Positions 1 through 5,589 of a DNA stretch of 15,241 nt are shown here, piece after piece. The position numbers and the translations under genes are program-made. The number at the start of each line of letters is the position of its first letter. The first letter of the stretch is position 1. A model generated the notes under the pieces. It worked only from the letters and a program-made list of their open reading frames with translations, made no database searches and had not been told where the DNA came from. Origin of the DNA: JAJRRA01 sp048636595 (lineage in GTDB: Bacteria > Pseudomonadota > Gammaproteobacteria > Xanthomonadales > SZUA-36); NCBI GenBank assembly GCA_048636595.1, contig JAIVWI010000063.1, positions 1 through 15,241 on the forward strand, written 5' to 3'.

Positions 1-24
1 TTATATAAACCCTATTGCAGCCAC

Positions 25-51
25 AAAAAAGGCCACCCGAAGGCAGCCTTT
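25..51 (-). terminator. Intrinsic terminator of the tRNA-Ala/tRNA-Glu unit
   Basis: Read on the minus strand, a 9-bp stem AAGGCTGCC / GGTGGCCTT (two G-T pairs) is capped by a TTCG tetraloop closed by C-G, the especially stable UUCG form. The 3' arm runs straight into a run of Ts (positions 30-25). It lies about 40 bases after the 3' end of tRNA-Glu, so it most likely ends the tRNA transcript. Confidence 0.85.
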
Positions 52-89
52 AAGCAGCATTAATTCTTTCACAATCAATGCTTTATAAC

Positions 90-165
90 TGGCGTCCCCT
101 ACCGGGTTCGAACCGGTGTTGCCGCCGTGAAAGGGCGGTGTCCTAGGCCTCTAGACGAAGGGGAC
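90..165 (-). tRNA. tRNA-Glu (anticodon TTC)
   Basis: The reverse complement folds as a 76-nt cloverleaf. The acceptor stem is GTCCCCT/AGGGGAC, the anticodon stem CCGCC/GGCGG holds a CTTTCAC loop giving anticodon TTC (Glu), and the T arm CCGG-TTCGAAC-CCGG is perfect. G is the discriminator and CCA is encoded. Only 3 bases separate it from tRNA-Ala upstream, so both are cut from one precursor. Confidence 0.97.
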
Positions 166-168
166 AGG

Positions 169-244
<76 letters not shown>

Positions 245-257
245 GGAAAGCCGACGA

Positions 258-286
258 ATATTACTGATTTGCACCCGGTGTGTCAA
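258..286 (-). promoter_or_regulatory. Sigma70 promoter of the tRNA-Ala/tRNA-Glu unit
   Basis: On the minus strand a consensus -35 TTGACA (286-281) and a near-consensus -10 TAATAT (263-258) are separated by exactly 17 bases. The start of transcription would fall about position 251, a few bases before the tRNA-Ala 5' end at 244. The segment after the -10 (TCGTCGG) is fairly GC-rich, as is common at stringently controlled stable-RNA promoters; that control is inference. Confidence 0.88.
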
Positions 287-298
287 TGTGCAAATCAG
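264..298. repeat. 11-bp perfect inverted repeat around the tRNA promoter -35
   Basis: CTGATTTGCAC (264-274) and GTGCAAATCAG (288-298) are exact reverse complements separated by 13 bases. The -35 hexamer lies in the loop, one arm covers most of the promoter spacer, and the other arm overlaps the stop codon of the DUF1249 gene (295-297). Arm centres are about 24 bp apart. It could be an operator for a dimeric regulator, or an RNA hairpin at the end of the DUF1249 transcript; there is no U-tract behind it on either strand. Confidence 0.75.
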
Positions 299-804
299 CT
301 GATTGTTGCGTATACGGGAATATTACTTTTTTCGATGATGGAACTCTTCGCCGGCTTCATGGTAACTACACTGTGACCCTGTTTCAGCAGGTAATCCAGC
401 CAGCGGTCCAGGGCGCGGTTACGGCGCCATGTCTGTTGCAGCAATTGTTTTGGTGGATAGGAGGGATGGGCGGTCCGGGTACAGCCCTGGCTGACATTAA
501 ATGAAGTCGCCTCGGCAACGTGCGCATCGTGATAGAAGCGGATGTGCGCATCCGGTGCATAGGTGCGGGCCTGCCCTTGCCTGAATTCGTACGTTAAACG
601 GAGAAACGTGGTGTATTTATGCCGCTCAAGAATCTCAAGTCGAAGAATGGGGGAACCAGGTACACGCGAGACAAGGGAATCATGAAAGGCGACCTGATCC
701 GGTATCAGCAAATGCAACTGGCGATAAATCTCCTCCTGCACATACTGCAGTCTTTTCAACTCCGGCCTTTTGCGCAGACCATTGGGTTGGCTCAAGGAAA
801 CCAT
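295..804 (-). CDS. DUF1249 family protein (YqiB-like)
   Basis: This 169-residue protein has no signal peptide or membrane segment. The stretch HIRFYHDAHVAEA (87-99) and a following YPPKQLLQQ (116-124) match the pattern of E. coli YqiB and the DUF1249 family, whose biochemical role is unknown to me. At about 30 residues longer than YqiB, the extra length lies at the basic N-terminus (RKRPELKR) and in a C-terminal tail after residue 148. The ATG is the only usable start after an in-frame stop 4 codons upstream, but no Shine-Dalgarno sequence precedes it. It lies 58 bases downstream of orn on the same strand, so cotranscription with orn is plausible. Family assignment is fairly sure; function is open. 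Confidence 0.85.
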   Translation of the reverse strand: MVSLSQPNGLRKRPELKRLQYVQEEIYRQLHLLIPDQVAFHDSLVSRVPGSPILRLEILERHKYTTFLRLTYEFRQGQARTYAPDAHIRFYHDAHVAEATSFNVSQGCTRTAHPSYPPKQLLQQTWRRNRALDRWLDYLLKQGHSVVTMKPAKSSIIEKSNIPVYATIS

Positions 805-862
805 GAAAAAAGCATATCACAGCAAGGAGCACGCTTGCGCGCGATTCGGCCCCCGGGGGCTC

Positions 863-1444
863 TTACAAATCAGGCCCACCACCAAGATCGCCCATGAACT
901 GGCGATAGTAGCGCAACTCCTCGATGGACTCCCTGATGTCGGAAAGGGCCTCATGGCGATTCTCTTTGACCAACCCTTTCAGAATACCCGGTGACCACCG
1001 GGCAGCCAGTTCCTTGAGACTGCTGACATCCAGATTGCGGTAATGAAACCAGCGTTCCAGTTCCGGCATCAGGCGGTGCATAAAGCGCCGGTCCTGGCAA
1101 ATACTGTTGCCGCATAAGGGTGAGCTGCCGAATTCTGTCCACTGTGCAAGAAAAGTCAATGTCCCCTGCTCTGCCTCATTCATGCTGGCCTTGCTATCGA
1201 TTACCCGCTGCCAGAGGCCGGATGCCTGGTGGTGTTCCGTATTCCAGTTATCCATGGCCTGCAGCACCGGTTCCGGGTGCGTAATGGCAAAAACAGGCCC
1301 TTCCGCCAACTCATTCAAGTCCGAATCAGTGATAATCGTGGCGATCTCGATAATGGAATCCGTGTCCGTGTTCAGGCCTGTCATTTCCAGGTCCAGCCAG
1401 ATCAGCCTTTGTTGTTTATCCTGCTGTTGTTTTATTTTGTCCAT
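863..1444 (-). CDS. orn: Oligoribonuclease (3'-5' exonuclease for short RNAs)
   Basis: This 193-residue DEDDh exonuclease acts in the cytoplasm and degrades the 2-5 nt end products of mRNA decay, and in many gammaproteobacteria also pGpG from cyclic-di-GMP breakdown. All catalytic positions are visible: D18 and E20 in the WLDLEMTGL motif, D118 in NSICQDRRF, and H164 with D169 in ENRHEALSDI. Length matches the family (about 180-200). The open frame runs far upstream into rsgA, but homology begins at the ATG at 1444. An N-terminal Gln/Lys-rich stretch (KIKQQQDKQQ) precedes the first strand. It is divergent from rsgA, an arrangement seen in E. coli and Pseudomonas, with the DUF1249 gene behind it. 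Confidence 0.96.
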   Translation of the reverse strand: MDKIKQQQDKQQRLIWLDLEMTGLNTDTDSIIEIATIITDSDLNELAEGPVFAITHPEPVLQAMDNWNTEHHQASGLWQRVIDSKASMNEAEQGTLTFLAQWTEFGSSPLCGNSICQDRRFMHRLMPELERWFHYRNLDVSSLKELAARWSPGILKGLVKENRHEALSDIRESIEELRYYRQFMGDLGGGPDL

Positions 1445-1455
1445 ATCACTTAAAG

Positions 1456-1483
1456 TTTGCGCTATGCCCGTCACGGGTACAAT
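1456..1483 (+). promoter_or_regulatory. Candidate rsgA promoter
   Basis: A -10-like TACAAT (1478-1483) follows TTTGCG (1456-1461) at 16 bases. The -10 has 5 of 6 consensus bases; the -35 is modest. Transcription would start near 1490, leaving a leader of about 45 bases before the TTG start at 1535. Its -10 overlaps the -10 of the divergent orn promoter. Confidence 0.5.
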
Positions 1484-1506
1484 AGCGGGTATGAATTTGA
1501 TGTCAC
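1479..1506 (-). promoter_or_regulatory. Candidate orn promoter
   Basis: On the minus strand GTGACA (1506-1501) and TATTGT (1484-1479) are separated by 16 bases. The predicted start near 1472 gives a leader of about 27 bases before the orn ATG. The -10 boxes of the two divergent genes share five base pairs (1479-1483), so polymerase could bind only one of the two promoters at a time. Confidence 0.5.
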
Positions 1507-1522
1507 ACAATATCCAGATCGC

Positions 1523-1537
1523 GAGGATTGCATTTTG
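1523..1537 (+). promoter_or_regulatory. Ribosome binding site that fixes the rsgA TTG start
   Basis: GAGG (1523-1526) stands 8 bases before the TTG at 1535. No such site precedes the earlier in-frame TTG at 1457, which also lies inside the predicted promoter, upstream of the likely transcription start. Confidence 0.6.
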
Positions 1538-2422
1538 ACGCAAGCCGCACTCGTCCTGGTTTCCTATGGCGGTCAGGGCATGGTCGAGCTGGACAATGGC
1601 GATCGTCTTGACTGCAAATACCGCCGCTCTGTCGGCAGGCCTTATTGCGGAGACCGGGTAGAAATCCTGCGCGCGGATGAACAGTCTGCCGTGGTAACCC
1701 GCATCCTTCCCAGGGACAATGTATTCGTCCGTGCCGATGCCAGGCAACGCAAACAACCTATTGCCGCCAACCTTGACCAGGCATTGATTATCATCGCACC
1801 CCATCCTGCGCCAAGCCGCGACCTGGTCGAGCGTTACCTGGTTGCCATTCATAGCCTGGGCATCCGGCCCGTGATTGTTCTCAACAAGGCAGAACTGATG
1901 CTGGAAAACGAGTACGATAACAATACTCCCCTGGGACGAATGGAAGGCTATCGGAAACTGGGTTACGAAGTCGTGCACACTTCCTGCAAGACAGCACCTG
2001 GAATCAGTTCCCTCAAAACCGTCCTTGAAAACAGGACCAGCATCCTGGTTGGCCAGTCCGGGGTCGGCAAATCATCCCTGGTCAACAGCCTGTTGCCGGA
2101 CCTCGAACTCCAGACCGGCGCACTATCGCGCGCCACCGGGAAAGGCATCCACACCACCACGACAACCATCATGTACACCATGCCAGCCGGTGGCCGGCTG
2201 ATCGATTCTCCAGGCGTTTGGGAATATGGGCTGTGGCAGATGGAACCTGGTGAACTGGCAAACGGTTTTATCGAATTTGAGCCCTTTCTGGGCCTGTGCA
2301 AGTTTAATGATTGCCGTCACGACCATGAGCCGCAATGCGCCATTCGTGAGGCTGCGGAGTCTGGCGCGATCTTCCCCTGGCGCTACCAGGCATATCTCAG
2401 ATTGCTGAGTCAAAGTACGTGA
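1535..2422 (+). CDS. rsgA: Small-subunit ribosome maturation GTPase RsgA
   Basis: A circularly permuted GTPase that checks late 30S subunit assembly. From the TTG start it has 295 residues: an OB-fold N-domain, then G4 NKAE (about 117-120), G1 GQSGVGKS (about 173-180), the G2 threonine run (about 207-211), and G3 DSPG (about 224-227). A C-terminal zinc knuckle follows, with C255, C260, H262 and C268 in the pattern C-x4-C-x-H-x5-C. G4 before G1 is the hallmark of the family. It is shorter than the E. coli protein (about 350) because the basic N-terminal extension is missing, and so resembles the shorter Bacillus-type proteins. An earlier in-frame TTG at 1457 would add 26 residues that do not look like RsgA. 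It is divergent from orn. Confidence 0.95.
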   Translation: MTQAALVLVSYGGQGMVELDNGDRLDCKYRRSVGRPYCGDRVEILRADEQSAVVTRILPRDNVFVRADARQRKQPIAANLDQALIIIAPHPAPSRDLVERYLVAIHSLGIRPVIVLNKAELMLENEYDNNTPLGRMEGYRKLGYEVVHTSCKTAPGISSLKTVLENRTSILVGQSGVGKSSLVNSLLPDLELQTGALSRATGKGIHTTTTTIMYTMPAGGRLIDSPGVWEYGLWQMEPGELANGFIEFEPFLGLCKFNDCRHDHEPQCAIREAAESGAIFPWRYQAYLRLLSQST

Positions 2423-2492
2423 AACTCCATATTTCCAACGCGTTACATGCTATATTTAATATCCCATTCAACTCTTAAAGGGAGACAGTGAC

Positions 2493-2810
2493 ATGACACG
2501 GATAGTTTTGACGCTGATGCTGGTTTTCTCAGCAGGCCTTGTACAACTCGGCATCGCTCAGGCGGACGTACTGTTGATTGAAGAAGTGCGCCAGTCTGAT
2601 CGCATGGATCTGCCCGCAAATGGAATGAGCAAAGACGTGGTTCAAGCCAGGTTTGGTGAGCCCGCAGACAAACTCGCTGCTGTTGGTGATCCACCGATCA
2701 CTCGCTGGAATTACGACAACTGGAGTGTCTATTTCGAATATGACCTCGTTTTGTTCACTGTTCTGCACAAAGGTGCGGTACTGGACAAGGCAAGCCAGAC
2801 GGATTCCTGA
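2493..2810 (+). CDS. Small exported protein, BamE/SmpA-like fold suspected
   Basis: 105 residues. A hydrophobic signal peptide (about 1-24, ending IAQA before DV) predicts export to the periplasm; there is no lipobox cysteine. The mature part contains GMSKDVVQARFGEPADK, then PPITRWNYDNWSVYFEYD. The GMs-x3-V-x3-FG-x-P pattern followed by W-x-Y and V-x-F-E resembles BamE/SmpA-type domains and small conserved proteins of Pseudomonas and Xanthomonas relatives. No function is established that I know of. A clear purine-rich ribosome site (AGGGAGA) precedes the ATG. It lies 70 bases after rsgA in an AT-rich gap that may carry its own promoter (TATATTTAAT at 2451-2460). A large palindrome follows its stop codon. 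Confidence 0.8.
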   Translation: MTRIVLTLMLVFSAGLVQLGIAQADVLLIEEVRQSDRMDLPANGMSKDVVQARFGEPADKLAAVGDPPITRWNYDNWSVYFEYDLVLFTVLHKGAVLDKASQTDS

Positions 2811-2825
2811 ATCATATACACGCTT

Positions 2826-2847
2826 CCCGTCATTCCGGAATGACGGG
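2826..2847. repeat. Perfect 22-bp palindrome after the 105-residue gene
   Basis: The 11-base half site CCCGTCATTCC is followed immediately by its exact reverse complement GGAATGACGGG. It begins 15 bases after the stop codon at 2810, and 6 bases separate it from the MITE's left TA. There is no T-run, so it is not a classical intrinsic terminator, although the hairpin could protect the 3' end of the mRNA. CGTCATTCC-type palindromes are common dispersed intergenic repeats in proteobacteria. Confidence 0.8.
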
Positions 2848-2855
2848 GGTGGCTA

Positions 2856-2887
2856 GTGCTCCTTCAAAGTGATAATTACGCGTTCAG
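2856..2887 (+). repeat. Left terminal inverted repeat of the MITE-like element
   Basis: Begins GTGCTCCTTCAAAGTG just inside the TA at 2854-2855. It pairs with 3088-3119, with mismatches at three positions. Confidence 0.8.
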
Positions 2888-2984
2888 CGAGTTGGGAAGT
2901 GGTTGGGCGCAAGGCACGTCTCGCCGGCAATGGCTGNNNNNNNNNNAGAGGCGCAACACCGCGAACGACCGCTTCCCAGCTCGC
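2887..2984. repeat. Inner imperfect inverted repeat, left half of the element, spanning the gap
   Basis: The arms 2887-2905 and 2966-2984 match at 16 of 19 positions as reverse complements; all three differences are T/C transitions. The unresolved Ns lie between them, where a hairpin loop would be. Confidence 0.65.
2937..2946. other. Assembly gap (10 Ns)
   Basis: Ten undetermined bases in the middle of the palindromic element. A round-number gap usually stands for an unknown distance, so the length of the element and the frames crossing it cannot be trusted. Confidence 0.95.
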
Positions 2985-2991
2985 CCGAAGG

Positions 2992-3088
2992 GAGGCACCC
3001 AGATGTCCCAATACTGTGTTACAGCCCTTAAGAAGGACCAGGCCATTCTTTGCGGTCTGCGCCTTGTCTTGGAACATCTGGGTACCTC
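2992..3088. repeat. Inner imperfect inverted repeat, right half of the element
   Basis: The arms 2992-3011 (GAGGCACCCAGATGTCCCAA) and 3069-3088 match at 18 of 20 positions as reverse complements, with 57 bases between them. The right arm directly abuts the right terminal repeat. Confidence 0.7.
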
Positions 3089-3119
3089 TGAACCCGCAAT
3101 TATCACCTTGAAGGAGCAC
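3088..3119 (-). repeat. Right terminal inverted repeat of the MITE-like element
   Basis: Its reverse complement starts GTGCTCCTTCAAGGTG, matching the left end; TA follows at 3120-3121. Confidence 0.8.
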
Positions 3120-3224
3120 TAGGCCGATCCGGAATCATGCAGTTGGCGGTTTCTGGCCGAGTGGCACTGCCTTCTCTGGCCTGTATAAGGTATCCTTGCG
3201 CCCTTAATTTTGCAGGCGCGTTTT

Positions 3225-4451
3225 ATGTCACAAGAAACTTCAGCGGAGATCACTCCCGACACCATTGAAAGTGAGCAGCCGTTACGGCATGTCCACCGTG
3301 ATGGTGTGGAGTACACCATCATTGGCACGGCGCATGTATCCAGAGCCAGCGCGGAAGCGGTCAAAGAGATGGCTGAGTCCGGTGATTATGACGCCATTGC
3401 CGTCGAGCTGTGCCAGGCCCGCTACGACGCCCTGACCGCCGAGCGCAAGTGGACCGACCTCGACCTGTACAAAATCATCCGTCAAGGCAAAGCCGGACTG
3501 GTGATGGCCAATCTTGCCCTCAGCGCCTACCAACGGCGCATTGCCGATCAGTTTGGAATTGAACCCGGCGCTGAAATGAGAGCGGCGACTGTTGCGGCCA
3601 AGGAGCGTGATCTGCCTCTGCAACTCATCGACCGGGACCTGGCAACCACCCTGCGCAGAAGTTACGCCAATGTGCCCTGGTACAAGCGTTTGTACCTGAT
3701 GGCCGGGCTTGCACTCGGTATGGTCAGTTCGGAAGAAATCGACGAGGAGGCGATCGAAAAGCTCAAGGAAGGCGACATACTCGAGTCCACTTTTACCGAG
3801 TTTGCAGAGCAATCCCCTGAACTGTTCGAGGCCTTGATCGCGGAACGGGACCGCTACATGGCTGCCCGCCTGCGGGAGGACAACATGGATTCCAGCGGCA
3901 GGAAAGTGCTGGTCGTCATCGGCGCCGGCCACATGGAAGGAATGGCGCATCATCTGGAAAGCGGAACTGCCTCCCCCCAAAGCGAGCGGGAAAGCCTGGA
4001 CCGCATGCCCCCGCGTGCCAAATGGCCACGCGTGATTCCCTGGGCCATCATGGTCCTGGTGCTGGCTGGTTTTGTCCTGGGTTTCTCGCGCAGCCCCGAA
4101 CTGGGTTGGAAACTGGTTTTCTTCTGGGTTGCGATCAACGGCGGACTGGCCGCACTGGGCGCCCTGATTGCACGGGGACATCCACTGACCATACTCAGCG
4201 CAGTCGTGGCGGCGCCGCTGACCTCTCTCAATCCGACGATTGCCGCCGGGATGGTCACCGGCCTGGTGGAATCCTGGATCCGGAAACCCCGCGTGTCTGA
4301 CCTGGAGAACCTGAGATTCGACATCACTTCGCTCAAAGGCTGGTTTCGCAACCCGGCCACGCGTATTTTGCTGGTATTCTTTCTGTCCAACCTGGGGTCC
4401 GCAATCGGCACCTGGGTGGCAGGCTTCAAAATAATCGAAGCACTGAGCTGA
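3225..4451 (+). CDS. TraB/PrgY family membrane protein (TIKI-like fold)
   Basis: 408 residues. A soluble N-terminal domain carries the family signatures TIIGTAHVS (31-39), AVELC (59-63) and VIGAGHMEGM (231-240). The conserved GTAH and GxGH histidines and the glutamate are the positions proposed to bind metal in the TraB/TIKI/GumN superfamily. A charged linker (about 245-268) is followed by a membrane domain with likely helices near 271-288, 295-317, 322-345 and 381-400. Family members include the Enterococcus pheromone-shutdown proteins TraB and PrgY. The bacterial chromosomal members have no agreed function, and a membrane-anchored protease role is inference. The ATG at 3225 is chosen over an in-frame TTG at 3210; a weak AGG lies 8 bases before it. 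dusB follows after 21 bases, so the two probably form an operon. Confidence 0.88.
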   Translation: MSQETSAEITPDTIESEQPLRHVHRDGVEYTIIGTAHVSRASAEAVKEMAESGDYDAIAVELCQARYDALTAERKWTDLDLYKIIRQGKAGLVMANLALSAYQRRIADQFGIEPGAEMRAATVAAKERDLPLQLIDRDLATTLRRSYANVPWYKRLYLMAGLALGMVSSEEIDEEAIEKLKEGDILESTFTEFAEQSPELFEALIAERDRYMAARLREDNMDSSGRKVLVVIGAGHMEGMAHHLESGTASPQSERESLDRMPPRAKWPRVIPWAIMVLVLAGFVLGFSRSPELGWKLVFFWVAINGGLAALGALIARGHPLTILSAVVAAPLTSLNPTIAAGMVTGLVESWIRKPRVSDLENLRFDITSLKGWFRNPATRILLVFFLSNLGSAIGTWVAGFKIIEALS

Positions 4452-4472
4452 CGAATCACGGGTATTCCTGAA

Positions 4473-5480
4473 ATGCATATTGGCCCCTACCACATAGAAA
4501 ATCCGTTGGCGCTGGCGCCGATGGTCGGTATAACGGATAAGTTTTTCCGTACCTTGTGCCGGGACCTGGGTGCGGGCTACGTGGTGTCTGAAATGCTCCC
4601 CGCCAACCCGGTCTTGAGAGAAACCGGCACATCACGCCTGCGTGGTGATTTTGAAGGTGAAGCAGCCCCCGTGGTCATACAGATCGCCGGCAGCGACCCG
4701 GACTGGATGGCCGATGAGGCCCGTTACAACGTGGATCGAGGGGCCCACATCATTGATATCAACATGGGTTGTCCGTCAAAAAAGGTGTGCAACAAGCTGG
4801 CGGGTTCTGCGCTGCTAACCTGCCCTGACCAGGTCAGCAGAATCCTCGATGCAGTCGTTTCAGCGGTCGAAGTGCCGGTGAGCCTGAAAATTCGTACCGG
4901 CCCGAATCCACATGAGCGCAACGGTGTTCTGATCGCAGAAATGGCGGAACAATCCGGTATTTCAGCTCTCGCTGTACATGGGCGGACACGATCCGACCGT
5001 TTCAACGGAGAAGCCGAATACGATACGATCCGTGAGATCTGCAGCCGTGTTTCCATCCCGGTTTTCGCCAATGGCGATATCGATACACCGCAAAAAGCGG
5101 CCGAAGTGCTCGAATACACAGGCGCAGATGGCCTGATGATCGGCAGGGCAGCGCAGGGAAACCCATGGATTTTCCGGGAAATCAGACACTACCTGGATAC
5201 GGGAGAAATCCTGCCCGCACCGCAACCGCTCGAAGTGCTCGCAGTGATGGAACGGCTCCTTACCCAATTGCATCACTCCCATGGTGAATACCGGGGTGTA
5301 CGTATCGCACGAAAACACATTGGGTGGTATCTGAAAGGTCGCCCGGATGCGCTTGAGACGCGGCAGAAGCTGATGCGTTGTGGAAACGCCAAAGACCAGT
5401 TTGACCTGTTGCGCGAATACTTTTTTGCGCAGGAACAGCGGCCGGGAACAAAAAAAGATGCAGCCAGGCTTGCCGCCTGA
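4473..5480 (+). CDS. dusB: tRNA-dihydrouridine synthase B
   Basis: A 335-residue FMN enzyme that reduces specific uridines in the tRNA D-loop using NADPH. Visible signatures are LAPMVGITD (13-22), the catalytic cysteine C100 in INMGCPSKKV, the KIRTG strand (about 139-143), VHGRTR (about 168-173), FANGDI (about 192-197) and the phosphate-binding GLMIGRAAQGNPW (about 214-226). The GCPSKKVCNKLAGSALL context is the DusB type. A basic, alanine-rich tail ends the protein. It begins 21 bases after the TraB-family gene. In most studied gammaproteobacteria dusB is followed by fis, but here a REP doublet and an unrelated antiporter gene follow and no fis is present in the window. Confidence 0.95.
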   Translation: MHIGPYHIENPLALAPMVGITDKFFRTLCRDLGAGYVVSEMLPANPVLRETGTSRLRGDFEGEAAPVVIQIAGSDPDWMADEARYNVDRGAHIIDINMGCPSKKVCNKLAGSALLTCPDQVSRILDAVVSAVEVPVSLKIRTGPNPHERNGVLIAEMAEQSGISALAVHGRTRSDRFNGEAEYDTIREICSRVSIPVFANGDIDTPQKAAEVLEYTGADGLMIGRAAQGNPWIFREIRHYLDTGEILPAPQPLEVLAVMERLLTQLHHSHGEYRGVRIARKHIGWYLKGRPDALETRQKLMRCGNAKDQFDLLREYFFAQEQRPGTKKDAARLAA

Positions 5481-5491
5481 CTGCAACGTGA

Positions 5492-5556
5492 ACTGTAAGA
5501 GGTCCCTTGGGGCCGATAAATTCCAGAGCGTTCGGCCGCAAGCGACCTCTTACAGT
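5492..5556. repeat. REP doublet (REPIN-like) between dusB and the antiporter gene
   Basis: Two REP-like units face each other. The first, 5493-5516, begins CTGTAAGAGGTCCCTT. The second, 5532-5555, is on the other strand and also begins CTGTAAGAGGTC. Each has a GTAAGAG head followed by a short GC-rich hairpin (for example GGTCCC/GGGGCC). The outer 13 bases ACTGTAAGAGGTC are a perfect inverted repeat, and the inner spacer is 15 bases. The second unit is repeated exactly at 15125-15148. As RNA the doublet would form a long hairpin that could lower read-through or protect the dusB mRNA. No RAYT transposase gene is in the window. Confidence 0.8.
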
Positions 5557-5589
5557 GAACTCGATCGCTCAAAGAATCAGGACTTTTAT

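Larger units (their letters stand above)
2856..3119. mobile_element. MITE-like element with 32-bp terminal inverted repeats and TA duplications
   Basis: The ends GTGCTCCTTCAA...GTTCAG (2856-2887) and their reverse complement (3088-3119) match at 29 of 32 positions. A TA dinucleotide stands on each side (2854-2855 and 3120-3121). Removing the element and one TA restores CTAG, the target preferred by IS630-type (Tc1/mariner-like) transposases. No transposase frame fits inside. Short frames exist on both strands, but they start and end alike only because of the terminal repeats. The visible length is 264 bp including 10 Ns (2937-2946), so the true length is unknown. Most likely it was moved in trans by a related transposase elsewhere in the genome. 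Element boundaries are seen in the sequence; the family is inferred. Confidence 0.7.

Noticed and set aside
849..860. 12-bp GC palindrome just after the orn stop codon
   Set aside because: It has no loop and no T-run, so I cannot support it as a terminator.
1445..1978. N-terminal extension of the orn frame by 178 codons
   Set aside because: It lies antisense to rsgA and has no oligoribonuclease homology; family similarity begins at the ATG at 1444.
2853..3122. Open frames on both strands inside the MITE-like element
   Set aside because: Their matching start and end peptides come from the terminal inverted repeats, they cross the N-run, and they show no protein-family features.
3162..3189. 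Possible promoter of the TraB-family gene (TATAAG at 3184-3189)
   Set aside because: The -10 is plausible, but no -35 with acceptable spacing is visible.
3282..4493. Long antisense frame of 403 codons opposite the TraB-family gene
   Set aside because: It is a shadow of the well-supported plus-strand gene, with low-complexity composition and no recognisable motif.
5380..5589. Upstream extension of the antiporter frame
   Set aside because: It overlaps the end of dusB in another frame and crosses the REP doublet; the signal-like N-terminus and ribosome site fit the ATG at 5590.
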